From Olivibacter domesticus (GTDB lineage Bacteria > Bacteroidota > Bacteroidia > Sphingobacteriales > Sphingobacteriaceae), in NCBI RefSeq assembly GCF_900109575.1, contig NZ_FOAF01000003.1, positions 62,001 through 126,000 on the forward strand: a stretch of 64,000 bases of DNA. Direction: 5' to 3'. The notes beneath the pieces were generated by a model. It was not told the DNA's origin. It searched no databases and saw only the letters and a list, made by a program, of their open reading frames with translations. Position numbers and translations under genes: made by a program. Positions 44,392 through 53,657 of this stretch are shown here, one piece after another (the first letter of the stretch is position 1; each line of letters begins with the position of its first letter).

Positions 44392-45711
44392 TTACAGGAA
44401 TGCTACCAACTTTTCAAAGGCCATCCCCCGTGAGGCTTTTAGCAAAACAAGCGACCCTTTCAAAGGCATTTTTTTTAACGCTTGAATTGCTTCGTCTGCT
44501 GAATTATAAAATTCCGAATCATCGTGCTCAACATTGTCTCTTTGCTCATAAAATTCGTGTCCAATAAATATTTTCCTATTTAAATGCATGGCATTCACTA
44601 GCTGTACAATCCGATTATGTTCGGTTGCAGACTCTTTCCCAAGCTCAAACATATCCCCCAGTATCACCGCTTTATTATCAGCTGTTAAATTTTCGAGATT
44701 TTCTAAAGCAGCAGACATGCTACTAGCATTTGCATTATAATAATCGCAAATAACCGTATTATTTGCAGTTTCACTAATCTGAGATCGATTATTTGTTGGC
44801 ATATAACTTATTAAGCCTTTATGAACTTCGTCACAATTCAAGCTAAAATGAAGCCCCACAGCTATTGCTGCCAAAACATTCTCCATATTATACGATCCAG
44901 TAAGGTTCGTTTGCACTTTTTCTTCTTTACAACCATTAGCCTTCATGCTACTCCACAATAGCGCGATAGTAGGGTTAGACGAAACAAGATTACCACTAAT
45001 ATGATTTCCCTGATTATAGCCGTATGTAATAATTTCTTTAAATGATCTATTATTGGCCATATTTAATAATAGGTTATTATCCGCTTGTAGAAAAAGTACA
45101 CCACCACTTTTCTCCAACCAATCATATAACTCCCCCTTCGCTCTTTTAACGCCATCAAAACTTCCAAAACCTTCTAAATGTGCTTTCCCTACATTCGTTA
45201 TTAATCCCAATGTTGGCTTTGCTATTTCACACAAAAATGCAATCTCACCTACATGATTCGCGCCCATTTCTATAATTGCGATTTCGATGTCGGACGTGAT
45301 ATCCAAAATGCTTAAGGGCACTCCTATATGATTATTTAAATTTCCTTTTGTCGCATAGGTTTTAAATTTAACGGATAATACGGCATGTAATAATTCTTTA
45401 GTCGTTGTTTTCCCATTGGTCCCGGTTATGCCAATTATTGGAATATTAAGCTTACTTCTATGATGTTCGGCTAGCTGCTGTAGGGCCTCCAATACATTCT
45501 CTACAAGAATATATCGATCGTCCTTTTTATAGGATATATCATCTATAACCGCATGGACAGCCCCGAGCGCTAAGGCTTGCTCCGCGTATTCATTCCCGTT
45601 AAAATTTGCTCCTCTTAGAGCAAAAAAGATCGATCCTGGCACAATCTTTCGCGTGTCAGTAGAAATTTTTGGGCTTTTAACAAAAGCATCATAAAGCGTG
45701 TCAATACTCAT
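44392..45711 (-). CDS. murF: UDP-N-acetylmuramoyl-tripeptide--D-alanyl-D-alanine ligase
   Basis: It adds D-Ala-D-Ala in peptidoglycan precursor synthesis. The three Mur-ligase domains are intact across 439 residues: substrate domain (STDTRKIVPGSIFFAL), ATPase domain with P-loop IIGITGTNGKTTTKELL and AIIEMGANHVGEIAFL, and C-terminal domain with VICDYYNANASSM and ILGDMFELG. It stands alone, with no other mur genes nearby. Confidence 0.95.
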   Translation of the reverse strand: MSIDTLYDAFVKSPKISTDTRKIVPGSIFFALRGANFNGNEYAEQALALGAVHAVIDDISYKKDDRYILVENVLEALQQLAEHHRSKLNIPIIGITGTNGKTTTKELLHAVLSVKFKTYATKGNLNNHIGVPLSILDITSDIEIAIIEMGANHVGEIAFLCEIAKPTLGLITNVGKAHLEGFGSFDGVKRAKGELYDWLEKSGGVLFLQADNNLLLNMANNRSFKEIITYGYNQGNHISGNLVSSNPTIALLWSSMKANGCKEEKVQTNLTGSYNMENVLAAIAVGLHFSLNCDEVHKGLISYMPTNNRSQISETANNTVICDYYNANASSMSAALENLENLTADNKAVILGDMFELGKESATEHNRIVQLVNAMHLNRKIFIGHEFYEQRDNVEHDDSEFYNSADEAIQALKKMPLKGSLVLLKASRGMAFEKLVAFL

Positions 45712-45793
45712 ATAAACATTTTTCCGGCTAATTTACATATTCAGAATTAGAGTATTTAAATATCAATCTTTTTATAAGGGCTTAAAAATGTCG

Positions 45794-47461
45794 CTAATCA
45801 CTGTCTTTTTTAACTTTTACACTGTCCGCATCCAACATGGTGTCTTTATTTTTTTCTTTTTCAAGTTCCTCTCGTTCTATTGCTGTACATTTTAAACCAT
45901 CTTCTGTCATAATCCATTCAGTATACCCGTCTCTTTCGCTTTCAGGATATAGATCTCTACATTGCCATGTCGGAAGGTTTCTTATATATCGATCAGATTC
46001 ATTACTTATGTATAATTTAGAACCTACTGGCAATAACATCTTAATATTTACTTCCTGATCTCGCATGAGCTCGCCTTTGGGAAGTGTTGCGTGGCTATCG
46101 AAAGTTAAATGTTCTTGGTGTTGGTTCATTTCGTAACGCATGCGTTCAGCTCTTCTAGCCGCTACATCAAAATCTCTTCCACTAGCTCTATACTCCTGAA
46201 TAAGCTTTGCCTGCATACCCGTCTCCGCCTTTATTATATTAATGTCAACAGATCGCATATTCTTAAATTTTCCCTTTCTCTTATTCAATCTAATGATGGT
46301 ACTAATAGAATCTAAATCCTTAGACATCGTGTCTACCTTTTTGATCATATTGACATCGTTCACTTCCAAATAATATTGAGGGTAAGGACTTAACGTTCGC
46401 TCTTGAACCACCGTAGCATCCTCAGCAAAATCTTCGGCTGTTTTAACACCATAATAACCTATAAATCCTGCAGCAGTTAACCAAACAATCAATAATGTAA
46501 ATGCTACATAATTCCCAATGAAGCTTCTGTGAAAAATTATTCTGACAGCAAGAGAGATGAGCGCGACAAGCGGAATGGCGACTACCAGGAACGCTGCGAC
46601 TAAACCTCCTGTAAGAAATTGTTCATCGATAAACCAAGTAGGTCCTTCGGGGCCAAAACCTGAAACTCCATCACCCCAAAAGCCAAGCGTTAATATGCAA
46701 AATAACAATGCTACTAGTGAAACACAGAGCATAAAAATAATAAACACCCCCAATATCTTAAAAAATCCTTTAAAGACCCTCCCTATAAAAGACACCAGCT
46801 GCTCTATTCCATCACCCATTCTGTTTAGGCCGGGTTTAATTCTTTCCCCGGCCATAGTAAAATTTCCCCGGAGACCCTCCATTTCCTCCTCAAAATTTCT
46901 TTTAAAATTTTGCAGATTAGGCGCTTCGCCTCGCATCGCCATTCTATCAGCACGCGTTTTCGCTATAGGGACAACAATCCACAATATTATATATATCAAA
47001 AATCCAGTTCCCGCAACGATAAATAACAGCACCATAGCCAAGCGTATCCATAGAGCCTCTATATCCAAATAGTGCCCTAATCCAGCACAAACCCCGCCAA
47101 AAACTTTGTCGTCTGGGTCTCTAAAAAGCTTTCGGGTATCTGCTGATCCTGTTTCATAGAAAGATTCTTTCCTTGCTTGTTCTTCTTGATCCATATCAAC
47201 ATCGAAATCGCTTACTCTTCCCATTTGAGCACAAACTTCATTCACATCCAGCATGGTGATCACCTCTTTCTTGCCGGCTGTAACCCGCTCACTAAACATT
47301 TCTGCAATTCTATTCTCAATATCCCCAACAATCTCATTGCTCCCCTCTGTATTAGCGAAGTGTTTTTTTACATCAATCATATAAGATCGAAGTATTTCAT
47401 AAGCATCTTCTTCTATATGAAAAACAATGCCGTTTATATTGATGATTATTGTTTTATTCAT
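45794..47461 (-). CDS. PspC domain membrane protein, long form
   Basis: 555 residues. An N-terminal cytoplasmic region (about 1-100; INGIVFHIEEDAYEILRSY, FANTEGSNEIVGDIENRIAEM-like) precedes a PspC domain (about 108-170; KLFRDPDDKVFGGVCAGLGH) and several membrane helices. A long C-terminal region (about 360-555) faces the envelope. In Bacteroidota this gene sits behind a PadR-type repressor, as here (14-nt gap). It probably takes part in an envelope stress response, inferred from the family. Confidence 0.9.
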   Translation of the reverse strand: MNKTIIININGIVFHIEEDAYEILRSYMIDVKKHFANTEGSNEIVGDIENRIAEMFSERVTAGKKEVITMLDVNEVCAQMGRVSDFDVDMDQEEQARKESFYETGSADTRKLFRDPDDKVFGGVCAGLGHYLDIEALWIRLAMVLLFIVAGTGFLIYIILWIVVPIAKTRADRMAMRGEAPNLQNFKRNFEEEMEGLRGNFTMAGERIKPGLNRMGDGIEQLVSFIGRVFKGFFKILGVFIIFMLCVSLVALLFCILTLGFWGDGVSGFGPEGPTWFIDEQFLTGGLVAAFLVVAIPLVALISLAVRIIFHRSFIGNYVAFTLLIVWLTAAGFIGYYGVKTAEDFAEDATVVQERTLSPYPQYYLEVNDVNMIKKVDTMSKDLDSISTIIRLNKRKGKFKNMRSVDINIIKAETGMQAKLIQEYRASGRDFDVAARRAERMRYEMNQHQEHLTFDSHATLPKGELMRDQEVNIKMLLPVGSKLYISNESDRYIRNLPTWQCRDLYPESERDGYTEWIMTEDGLKCTAIEREELEKEKNKDTMLDADSVKVKKDSD

Positions 47462-47475
47462 GACTTATTTTTATA

Positions 47476-47838
47476 TTAAAGGTTGATATCTTTTTGTTCT
47501 TCCATTTTCTGCGGATTTGCAGTAGATCGGTTTACCGCAAATACTAATTCATTCCATGTATCGTCTAAGGCTTTTAGCACATCCGTCCCGGCCGGCGTTA
47601 TCTGATAATATTTTCTTGGTGGGCCGGAACTGGATTCCTTCCATATATAACTAAGTAATTCATTATTTTTAAGCCTGGTTAACAGAGGATATAGTGTACC
47701 CTCCACCACCAGTAAGCGTGCTGCTTTCAGCTCACCAATGATATCTGAGGCATAAATCTCCCCTCGGGAAATTATTGAAAGAATACAGTATTCCAGTATT
47801 CCTTTCCTCATTTGGGTCTGTGTATTTTCTACTATCAT
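47476..47838 (-). CDS. PadR family transcriptional regulator
   Basis: 120 residues with the PadR winged helix: LEYCILSIISRGEIYASDII, LLVVEGTLYPLLTRLKNNEL and SGPPRKYYQITPAG. The start MIVENTQTQMRKG is typical of the PspC-linked subgroup. It probably represses its own operon with pspC and is released by an envelope signal or ligand. That role is inferred. Confidence 0.93.
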   Translation of the reverse strand: MIVENTQTQMRKGILEYCILSIISRGEIYASDIIGELKAARLLVVEGTLYPLLTRLKNNELLSYIWKESSSGPPRKYYQITPAGTDVLKALDDTWNELVFAVNRSTANPQKMEEQKDINL

Positions 47839-47842
47839 ATTA

Positions 47843-47874
47843 CAAAGATATATGTTTTGTTAGGTATTATGCAA
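47843..47874 (-). promoter_or_regulatory. padR-pspC promoter
   Basis: On the minus strand TTG (47872-47874), then 21 nt, then TATCTTTG (plus-strand 47843-47850), a full consensus match ending 4 nt before the padR ATG at 47838. The mRNA would have almost no leader. A GTATT-N4-AATAC dyad lies over the -33 element. Confidence 0.6.
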
Positions 47875-48121
47875 TACATAGTAGCTTGCAAAAGACTTAA
47901 CAACACATAACTAACTGACAATGAGATTAATAATTTTATTTAAAATTGTTAGCTTTAGTTTATTTGGAAGATATTTTTACAGTCAAAAGAGTTTTTCTTG
48001 GATACAAAACAATTTCATTATTATAGATTGAGACAGAATAGTGTATTTTTCACACAATTCTATTTGCTTTTTATTATTCCATCCAATACATTTACAAATT
48101 AAAATCTTTATAAACAAAAGC

Positions 48122-49291
48122 ATGACTAAAGCCGTTAACCTCAAGCAATCCTTCTTCGATATATTTCAACATGAACCACTTATTGTTAGATCACCTGGCA
48201 GAGTAAACTTAATAGGTGAGCATACCGATTATAATAATGGCTTAGTATTACCTGCTGCAATTAACAAAAACGTTTTTGTTGCGATCGCAAAAAATAAAAG
48301 CAACAGGATAAGACTACATTCACTTGATTTGAATGACTCATATGAAACATCACTTGATAATATAAAGAAGACGGAAAAATTGTGGCCTGATTATATTCTG
48401 GGGGTAATAGAACAGCTTCAATTAAATAACTACGCAATCACAGAGGGTTTTGACATCGCTTTCACTGGAGACATTCCCCAAGGTGCTGGATTATCTTCTT
48501 CAGCAGCGCTAGAATGTGCTACTGCTTTCGCTCTCAGTGAGTTATTCAATTTAAATATTCCGAAATTGGATATTGCTCTTTTTTCACAAGCTGCTGAAAA
48601 TCAATTTGTAGGTGTAAATTGTGGTCTAATGGATCAATTTGCAAGTGTTTTTGGCAAAGAACAGCATCTTATAAAACTAGATTGTGCTGACTATTCTTAT
48701 GAATATATCCCATTTAATACTACAGATATTAAAATTCTCCTTCTGGACACACAAGTTAAGCACTCTTTAGCTTCATCTGCCTATAATGAACGTAGACAGC
48801 AGTGTGAAGAAGGCGTAAGGCTTATTAGTGCGCATCATCCAGAAGTGAAAAGCTTAAGGGAGGCAACAGAAAGTCAGCTATTAACTTATGTTAAACCGGT
48901 GAGCCAAGTAATCTACAACAGATGCTCTTATATTGTATCTGAAATAGATAGATTAAAACAGGCATGCGAAGACTTGAAAAAAGACGATTTCAGCTCTTTT
49001 GGAAAGCGGATGTTTGAAACACATGAAGGTCTACAACACCTATACGAAGTAAGTTGTAAGGAACTTGACTTATTAGTAGAGCTTGTAAAAGATAATCCGG
49101 ATGTCTTAGGAGCTCGTATGATGGGAGGAGGGTTTGGTGGATGTACCATAAATTTAGTGAAAGCCGATAAAGTAGAAGATATAGCCAAAGAAATAGTTTC
49201 ACTATACAAGAAAAAAACGGGTGTTGATATCCCTTTTTATATTGCTGAAATAAATAAAGGTACTAGCATTGCTAATCAAGGAGAAAATTAA
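48122..49291 (+). CDS. galK: Galactokinase
   Basis: It phosphorylates galactose to galactose-1-phosphate. GHMP-kinase motifs are intact: the galactokinase signature SPGRVNLIGEHTDYNNG, the ATP loop GDIPQGAGLSSSAALE and MGGGFGGCTINLV. I chose ATG 48122 (MTKAVNLKQS); the longer frame from 48041 adds 27 hydrophobic residues that do not match the family. galM follows with the start just after the galK stop. Confidence 0.96.
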   Translation: MTKAVNLKQSFFDIFQHEPLIVRSPGRVNLIGEHTDYNNGLVLPAAINKNVFVAIAKNKSNRIRLHSLDLNDSYETSLDNIKKTEKLWPDYILGVIEQLQLNNYAITEGFDIAFTGDIPQGAGLSSSAALECATAFALSELFNLNIPKLDIALFSQAAENQFVGVNCGLMDQFASVFGKEQHLIKLDCADYSYEYIPFNTTDIKILLLDTQVKHSLASSAYNERRQQCEEGVRLISAHHPEVKSLREATESQLLTYVKPVSQVIYNRCSYIVSEIDRLKQACEDLKKDDFSSFGKRMFETHEGLQHLYEVSCKELDLLVELVKDNPDVLGARMMGGGFGGCTINLVKADKVEDIAKEIVSLYKKKTGVDIPFYIAEINKGTSIANQGEN

Positions 49292-49292
49292 A

Positions 49293-50366
49293 ATGGTTCA
49301 TTATACGCTTCCTATTCTGAACAACTTTAAAAAAAAGCAGAAAAATAAAAGCACTGCACTCATTATATTAAAAAACAATCGGGGAATGCAGGTGGCACTA
49401 ACAAATTATGGTGCACGGATCGTCAGTATCATTGTGCCTGATAAAAATGGTGTTTCAACAGATGTTGTATTAGGTTTTAACTCGATTGACAAATATTTTG
49501 CTGCAGATGAGATTTATCATGGCGCTACAATTGGACGTTATGGTAATCGTATTTCAAACGGCCGTTTTATATTAAATTACACCGCTTACAGCATTGCGCC
49601 CAATAATGGTTGCAATGCTCTTCATGGTGGAAAAACTGGATTCCACAGCCAAATTTGGGACAGGCGTTTAAATAATCCCAATCAAGTCACTTTTTATTAT
49701 GTTTCACCCGATGGTGAAGAGGGATTTCCAGGAACATTAAATACATCTGTTAGTTATCTGTTAACTGACAACAATGAAATCGAGATTAGCTACCAAGCCA
49801 CTACTGACAAGGATACGATTATTAACTTGACCAATCACGCTTACTTTAATCTTGACGGAGAAGGAAAGGGGGATGTGCTCGATCATATAGTAGAGCTAAA
49901 GTCTGATCACTACATTCCAATCAATGATCAACAGATTCCAACCGGACAAATCAGTACGGTCGCTGATACCCCTTTTGATTTTAGAAAGGCAAAAGTAATT
50001 GTTAAAGATATATTTAAAAAAGATACGCAATTGGAAAGTGGGGGGGGAGGATATGATCACACTTTTGTTATTATGCCTAACCTTTGCGATGGTAAACAAG
50101 TTGTTGCCACAGCCTATTCAAATAAAAGTGGTATCAAACTGGAAGTACTCACCACAGAACCGGGTATCCAGTTTTATACGGGCAATGCACTAACCGGAAA
50201 AGATATTGGCAAAACGGGAGCACATTACTTTAAGCAACATGCATTTTGCTTTGAAACACAACATTTTCCCGATTCACCAAACCATCCTAACTTTCCCTCT
50301 ACACATTTAAAAGCTAATGAAACATATAAATCACAAACCACTTATAGGTTTGACGTAATTAAATAA
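49293..50366 (+). CDS. galM: Galactose mutarotase (aldose 1-epimerase)
   Basis: It interconverts alpha and beta galactose for GalK. The beta-sandwich fold shows NYGARIVSIIVPDKNG, GATIGRYGNRISNGRF, the catalytic His in LTNHAYFNLDGEG, YDHTFVIM and the catalytic Glu in LTTEPGIQFYTGN. The start at ATG 49293 has an unusually good ribosome binding site for this genome (AAGGAG, 9 nt upstream), within the end of galK. No signal peptide is visible with this start. Confidence 0.94.
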   Translation: MVHYTLPILNNFKKKQKNKSTALIILKNNRGMQVALTNYGARIVSIIVPDKNGVSTDVVLGFNSIDKYFAADEIYHGATIGRYGNRISNGRFILNYTAYSIAPNNGCNALHGGKTGFHSQIWDRRLNNPNQVTFYYVSPDGEEGFPGTLNTSVSYLLTDNNEIEISYQATTDKDTIINLTNHAYFNLDGEGKGDVLDHIVELKSDHYIPINDQQIPTGQISTVADTPFDFRKAKVIVKDIFKKDTQLESGGGGYDHTFVIMPNLCDGKQVVATAYSNKSGIKLEVLTTEPGIQFYTGNALTGKDIGKTGAHYFKQHAFCFETQHFPDSPNHPNFPSTHLKANETYKSQTTYRFDVIK

Positions 50367-50384
50367 AACAATCATAAAAAACCA

Positions 50385-52055
50385 ATGAAAACCCTACACA
50401 CAACTGACTACATTGTTTTTCTCTTCTACTTTCTAATAGTAGCTGTTTACGGCTATTGGGTGTATAACAAGAAAAAATCACTTACCGCCGATTCTAAGGA
50501 TTACTTTCTTGCTGAAGGATCTCTTACCTGGTGGGCTATCGGAGCATCACTTATAGCTTCTAACATTTCTGCTGAACAATTCATTGGAATGAGCGGTTCT
50601 GGCTTTAAGATGGGCTTAGCGATTGCTGCTTACGAATGGATGGCTGCAATTACACTCATAATTGTGGGCGTATTTTTTATTCCTGTTTATTTAAAGAATA
50701 AAATATATACAATGCCGCAGTTTTTAAATCAACGCTATAATAGTACCGTAAGCATTGTTATGGCAGTTTTTTGGTTACTATTGTATGTTGTCGTTAACTT
50801 AACATCGATTTTATACCTAGGGGCCTTAGCGGTGTCCAGTATATCAGGCATAAATTTTACTTTCTGCATCTATGCTCTCGCTGTCTTCGCCATTATCATC
50901 ACACTTGGAGGGATGAAGGTAATTGGTTTTACAGATGTTATTCAAGTTTTCTTTTTAATACTCGGTGGATTAGCGACAACCTATATCGCTTTAAACCTTG
51001 TTTCAGATCATTTTGGCGCCGAAGGAGCATTAAAGGGGCTTGGTTTGATGTACGATCACGCGCCAGATCATTTTGAGATGATTTTCTCAAAAGATAATGA
51101 AAACTACCTAGATCTTCCCGGCATATCGGTATTAATTGGCGGTTTATGGATAGTAAATTTAAACTATTGGGGTTGTAATCAATATATAACGCAAAGAGCT
51201 CTTGGAGCAGATTTAAAAACCGCACGTGGGGGTCTGCTGTTTGCAGCTGGACTCAAACTATTAATGCCTGTAATTGTTGTACTACCTGGAATAGCGGCGT
51301 ATATTTTATACAAAGAAGGTTATTTCCAAGAAGAAATGCTGCAAGACGGTGGAGTCAATCCAGATCATGCCTATCCCGTGTTATTAAACCTATTACCCAC
51401 TGGGTTGAAAGGTCTATCTTTTGCGGCCTTAACTGCGGCAGTTGTTGCATCCTTAGCAGGAAAAGCCAATAGTATTGCAACGATCTTTTCGCTCGATGTG
51501 TATAAAAAGATCTTTAACACTGAAGCTTCTGAAAAGAAATTAGTAAACGTGGGAAAAGCCACTATCATTATTTCTATGTTCCTAGCTATCCTTATTTCAC
51601 CTCATTTAGGAATTGATAAAAAGGGAGGATTTCAATATATTCAAGAATATACTGGTTTTGTTTCCCCAGGTATCTTTGCCATGTTTATATTGGGCTTTTT
51701 CTGGAAAAAAGCAACATCTTCTGCTGCTATGTTTGCAACAGTAGGAGGCTTCATCCTTTCCGTATTATTTAAATTCTTACCTAATATGGTGAATCTTTCT
51801 TTCTTACATCCCTTTGGATTTGCTGTAAAAAATGCAGAAGGTGTATACGAGATTCCATTTATTGACCGGATGGGTTTTGTCTTTATTATATGTATTTTAG
51901 CAATGTATATCATTTCTATCTTAGAAAACCGTGCAGGTGTCGTACCTAAAGGTTTAGAGGTAGATACTAAAATGTTCAAAGTACATTCAGGTTTCGCCGT
52001 AGGAGCAATTTTGATAATAGGGATAGTTGCTGCCCTTTATTTGTTATTTTGGTAA
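50385..52055 (+). CDS. Sodium/sugar symporter, SSS family (SglT-like)
   Basis: 556 residues and about 14 membrane helices. The sodium:solute symporter fold is shown by DYFLAEGSLTWWAIGASLIA, NISAEQFIGMSGSGF, the NYWGCNQYITQRAL motif and GLSFAALTAAVVASLAGKANSIATIFSLD. It resembles the sodium/glucose-galactose group. Its place 18 nt after galM makes galactose the likely substrate. The final helix is C-terminal. Confidence 0.93.
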   Translation: MKTLHTTDYIVFLFYFLIVAVYGYWVYNKKKSLTADSKDYFLAEGSLTWWAIGASLIASNISAEQFIGMSGSGFKMGLAIAAYEWMAAITLIIVGVFFIPVYLKNKIYTMPQFLNQRYNSTVSIVMAVFWLLLYVVVNLTSILYLGALAVSSISGINFTFCIYALAVFAIIITLGGMKVIGFTDVIQVFFLILGGLATTYIALNLVSDHFGAEGALKGLGLMYDHAPDHFEMIFSKDNENYLDLPGISVLIGGLWIVNLNYWGCNQYITQRALGADLKTARGGLLFAAGLKLLMPVIVVLPGIAAYILYKEGYFQEEMLQDGGVNPDHAYPVLLNLLPTGLKGLSFAALTAAVVASLAGKANSIATIFSLDVYKKIFNTEASEKKLVNVGKATIIISMFLAILISPHLGIDKKGGFQYIQEYTGFVSPGIFAMFILGFFWKKATSSAAMFATVGGFILSVLFKFLPNMVNLSFLHPFGFAVKNAEGVYEIPFIDRMGFVFIICILAMYIISILENRAGVVPKGLEVDTKMFKVHSGFAVGAILIIGIVAALYLLFW

Positions 52056-52072
52056 CACGATGATTTTTAATA

Positions 52073-52103
52073 AGCGCCCTGTCTCAGAAACAGACAGGGC
52101 GCT
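52073..52103 (+). terminator. 12-bp perfect hairpin after the galactose genes
   Basis: AGCGCCCTGTCT (52073-52084) and AGACAGGGCGCT (52092-52103) pair perfectly around a 7-nt loop. It is GC-rich and strong, but there is no U-run. It probably ends or stabilises the galK-galM-symporter mRNA. Confidence 0.6.
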
Positions 52104-52121
52104 CCAACAAATATTACATTG

Positions 52122-52790
52122 ATGCAGATATCACCTTCAACATTTATTTTTCTCAAACAATTAAGAGAGAACAACAATAGAGAATGGTTTCAGGCTAATA
52201 AAGAAGCGTATGATTTAGCTCATGAAAACGTTAAAGCTTTTGTTACAGCATTTATAATTCAGTTAGCAAAAGTTGACCGCTACATAAGCGAGGATATCCC
52301 TACATCCAAATGCCTTTTCAGAATATATAGAGACACAAGATTTAGTAAAGATAAAACGCCATATAAACACTGGTTTGGCGCTGGAATCTCAGTAGCAGGC
52401 AGAAAACTAAATGGACCCGAATACTATTTACACATTGAGCCGGAAAACTCCTTTGTTGCGGGAGGATATTGGAGGCCAGAGAAAGATCACCTGGCTGCCA
52501 TCAGGCAAGAAATTGACTATAATGGTAAACAGTTCAGAGATATTATAAATGCTTCAAATTTTAGAGAGCTTTGCACGTTAAATCAGGAAGATAAGCTGAA
52601 AAAGGCTCCCTCTGGATACGAAGTGGATCATCCTGAAATCGAATTTTTAAAACTAAAGAGCTTTACTGCAAGTCATTCTTTTAGTGATAACGAGTTCATG
52701 TCTAAAAATGCCATTGAATCGATATTGAAGCCCATAACTGCTATGTACGACTTTAAACTTTTTCTCCATCATGCACTAGACGAGGGTTAA
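52122..52790 (+). CDS. DUF2461 family protein
   Basis: About 222 residues, no signal. Family hallmarks are FLKQLRENNNREWFQANKEA, RIYRDTRFSKDKTPYKHWFG, YYLHIEPENSFVAGGYW and a C-terminal LFLHHALDEG. The function of DUF2461 is not known. The start is ATG 52122, directly behind a TTG. Confidence 0.9.
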   Translation: MQISPSTFIFLKQLRENNNREWFQANKEAYDLAHENVKAFVTAFIIQLAKVDRYISEDIPTSKCLFRIYRDTRFSKDKTPYKHWFGAGISVAGRKLNGPEYYLHIEPENSFVAGGYWRPEKDHLAAIRQEIDYNGKQFRDIINASNFRELCTLNQEDKLKKAPSGYEVDHPEIEFLKLKSFTASHSFSDNEFMSKNAIESILKPITAMYDFKLFLHHALDEG

Positions 52791-52806
52791 TTAATGATAA
52801 GGTAGG

Positions 52807-53364
52807 TTATCTTAAGTCTACAAGCGTCTTATGCAGCTTTTCCAGCTGAGCAAACATCAATTCAACTGCCTTTTCATTTCCCTCGGTTGCAGCAAAAATG
52901 CCTTCTTCGTTTATTTGTTTGGTAAAATTCGGTAATAAAAGGCCATCAAAGGGAAACATTTGAAGTACATTAGTAACCTGTTTAAGTTGTTGAATAGAAC
53001 GCGTTCCCCCCACGATCCCTCCATAGCCGACCATGGCTACTGGTTTGAACGCCCATTCTTTAACTAAATAATCTATTGCATTTTTTAGTGGCGCTGGCAT
53101 CCCGTAATTATATTCGGGTGTCACAAAAATAAAAGCATCTGCCCCTTCTATTTTTTTGCTCCAATCTTTTGTATGCTGTTGCGTATATTTTTGGAAACGA
53201 GGGTGTTCTGGCTCATCCATAAAAGGCAAATTTATACTTTTGAGGTCAATAAATTCAGTTTCAAATACAGTACGTTTTTTGGCGGCTTCATATACCCAAT
53301 TAGCAACAGAAATACCTTTTCTACCTTCTCTGGTGCTTCCTAATATTACTTTCAGTTGAATCAT
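52807..53364 (-). CDS. NADPH-dependent FMN reductase family protein
   Basis: A flavodoxin-like fold with the FMN-phosphate loop VILGSTREGRKG and the second flavin loop FVTPEYNYGMPAPLKNAIDYL (seen as TPEYNYGMPAPLKNAIDYL), then MVGYGGIVGGTRSI. Such quinone/FMN reductases reduce flavins, quinones or chromate in the cytoplasm. I chose ATG 53364 (MIQLKVILG), as the longer frame adds 15 unrelated residues. The 19-bp element at 53382-53400 lies 18 nt upstream. Confidence 0.93.
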   Translation of the reverse strand: MIQLKVILGSTREGRKGISVANWVYEAAKKRTVFETEFIDLKSINLPFMDEPEHPRFQKYTQQHTKDWSKKIEGADAFIFVTPEYNYGMPAPLKNAIDYLVKEWAFKPVAMVGYGGIVGGTRSIQQLKQVTNVLQMFPFDGLLLPNFTKQINEEGIFAATEGNEKAVELMFAQLEKLHKTLVDLR

Positions 53365-53381
53365 AGCCTTTCTGTTTGTAT

Positions 53382-53400
53382 TAACCTGAATTCGATTATT
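53382..53400 (-). repeat. 19-bp element shared with 22658-22676
   Basis: An identical copy of AATAATCGAATTCAGGTTA, in the same orientation relative to the downstream leftward gene. The flanks differ, so it is a discrete motif, not part of a longer duplication. Confidence 0.6.
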
Positions 53401-53418
53401 ACATAACAAGTAAAATTT

Positions 53419-53652
53419 CTATTTGTTGGAAGAAAACTTATTTTCTAAAGGTTTTAATAAATATTCTAATCCATTCAATTTAATCTCGTACATCGTGGCT
53501 AATAACCCCCCTAGCTTTCCTTTTGGAAATCCTTTATTATGAAACCAAACCAGATAACTTTCAGGTAGACGATAAATTGGCCAATCTTTATATTTTCCAA
53601 AAGGCATTTTTTGGCTTATAAGTTCACTAAGTGTTTCATTTGCTTGTTCCAT
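53419..53652 (-). CDS. DUF3820 family protein
   Basis: 77 residues with the family pattern KMPFGKYKDWPIYRLPESYL, VWFHNKGFPKGKLGGLLATM and YEIKLNGLEYLL. DUF3820 proteins are small, and some are linked to nucleic-acid enzymes. The role is unknown. It lies 5 nt after mfd and is probably co-transcribed with it. Confidence 0.9.
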   Translation of the reverse strand: MEQANETLSELISQKMPFGKYKDWPIYRLPESYLVWFHNKGFPKGKLGGLLATMYEIKLNGLEYLLKPLENKFSSNK

Positions 53653-53657
53653 ATCAA

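Noticed and set aside
46557-47072. 171-codon plus-strand frame inside pspC
   Set aside because: Long but antisense to a clear PspC domain gene, and its composition does not look like a protein of this organism.
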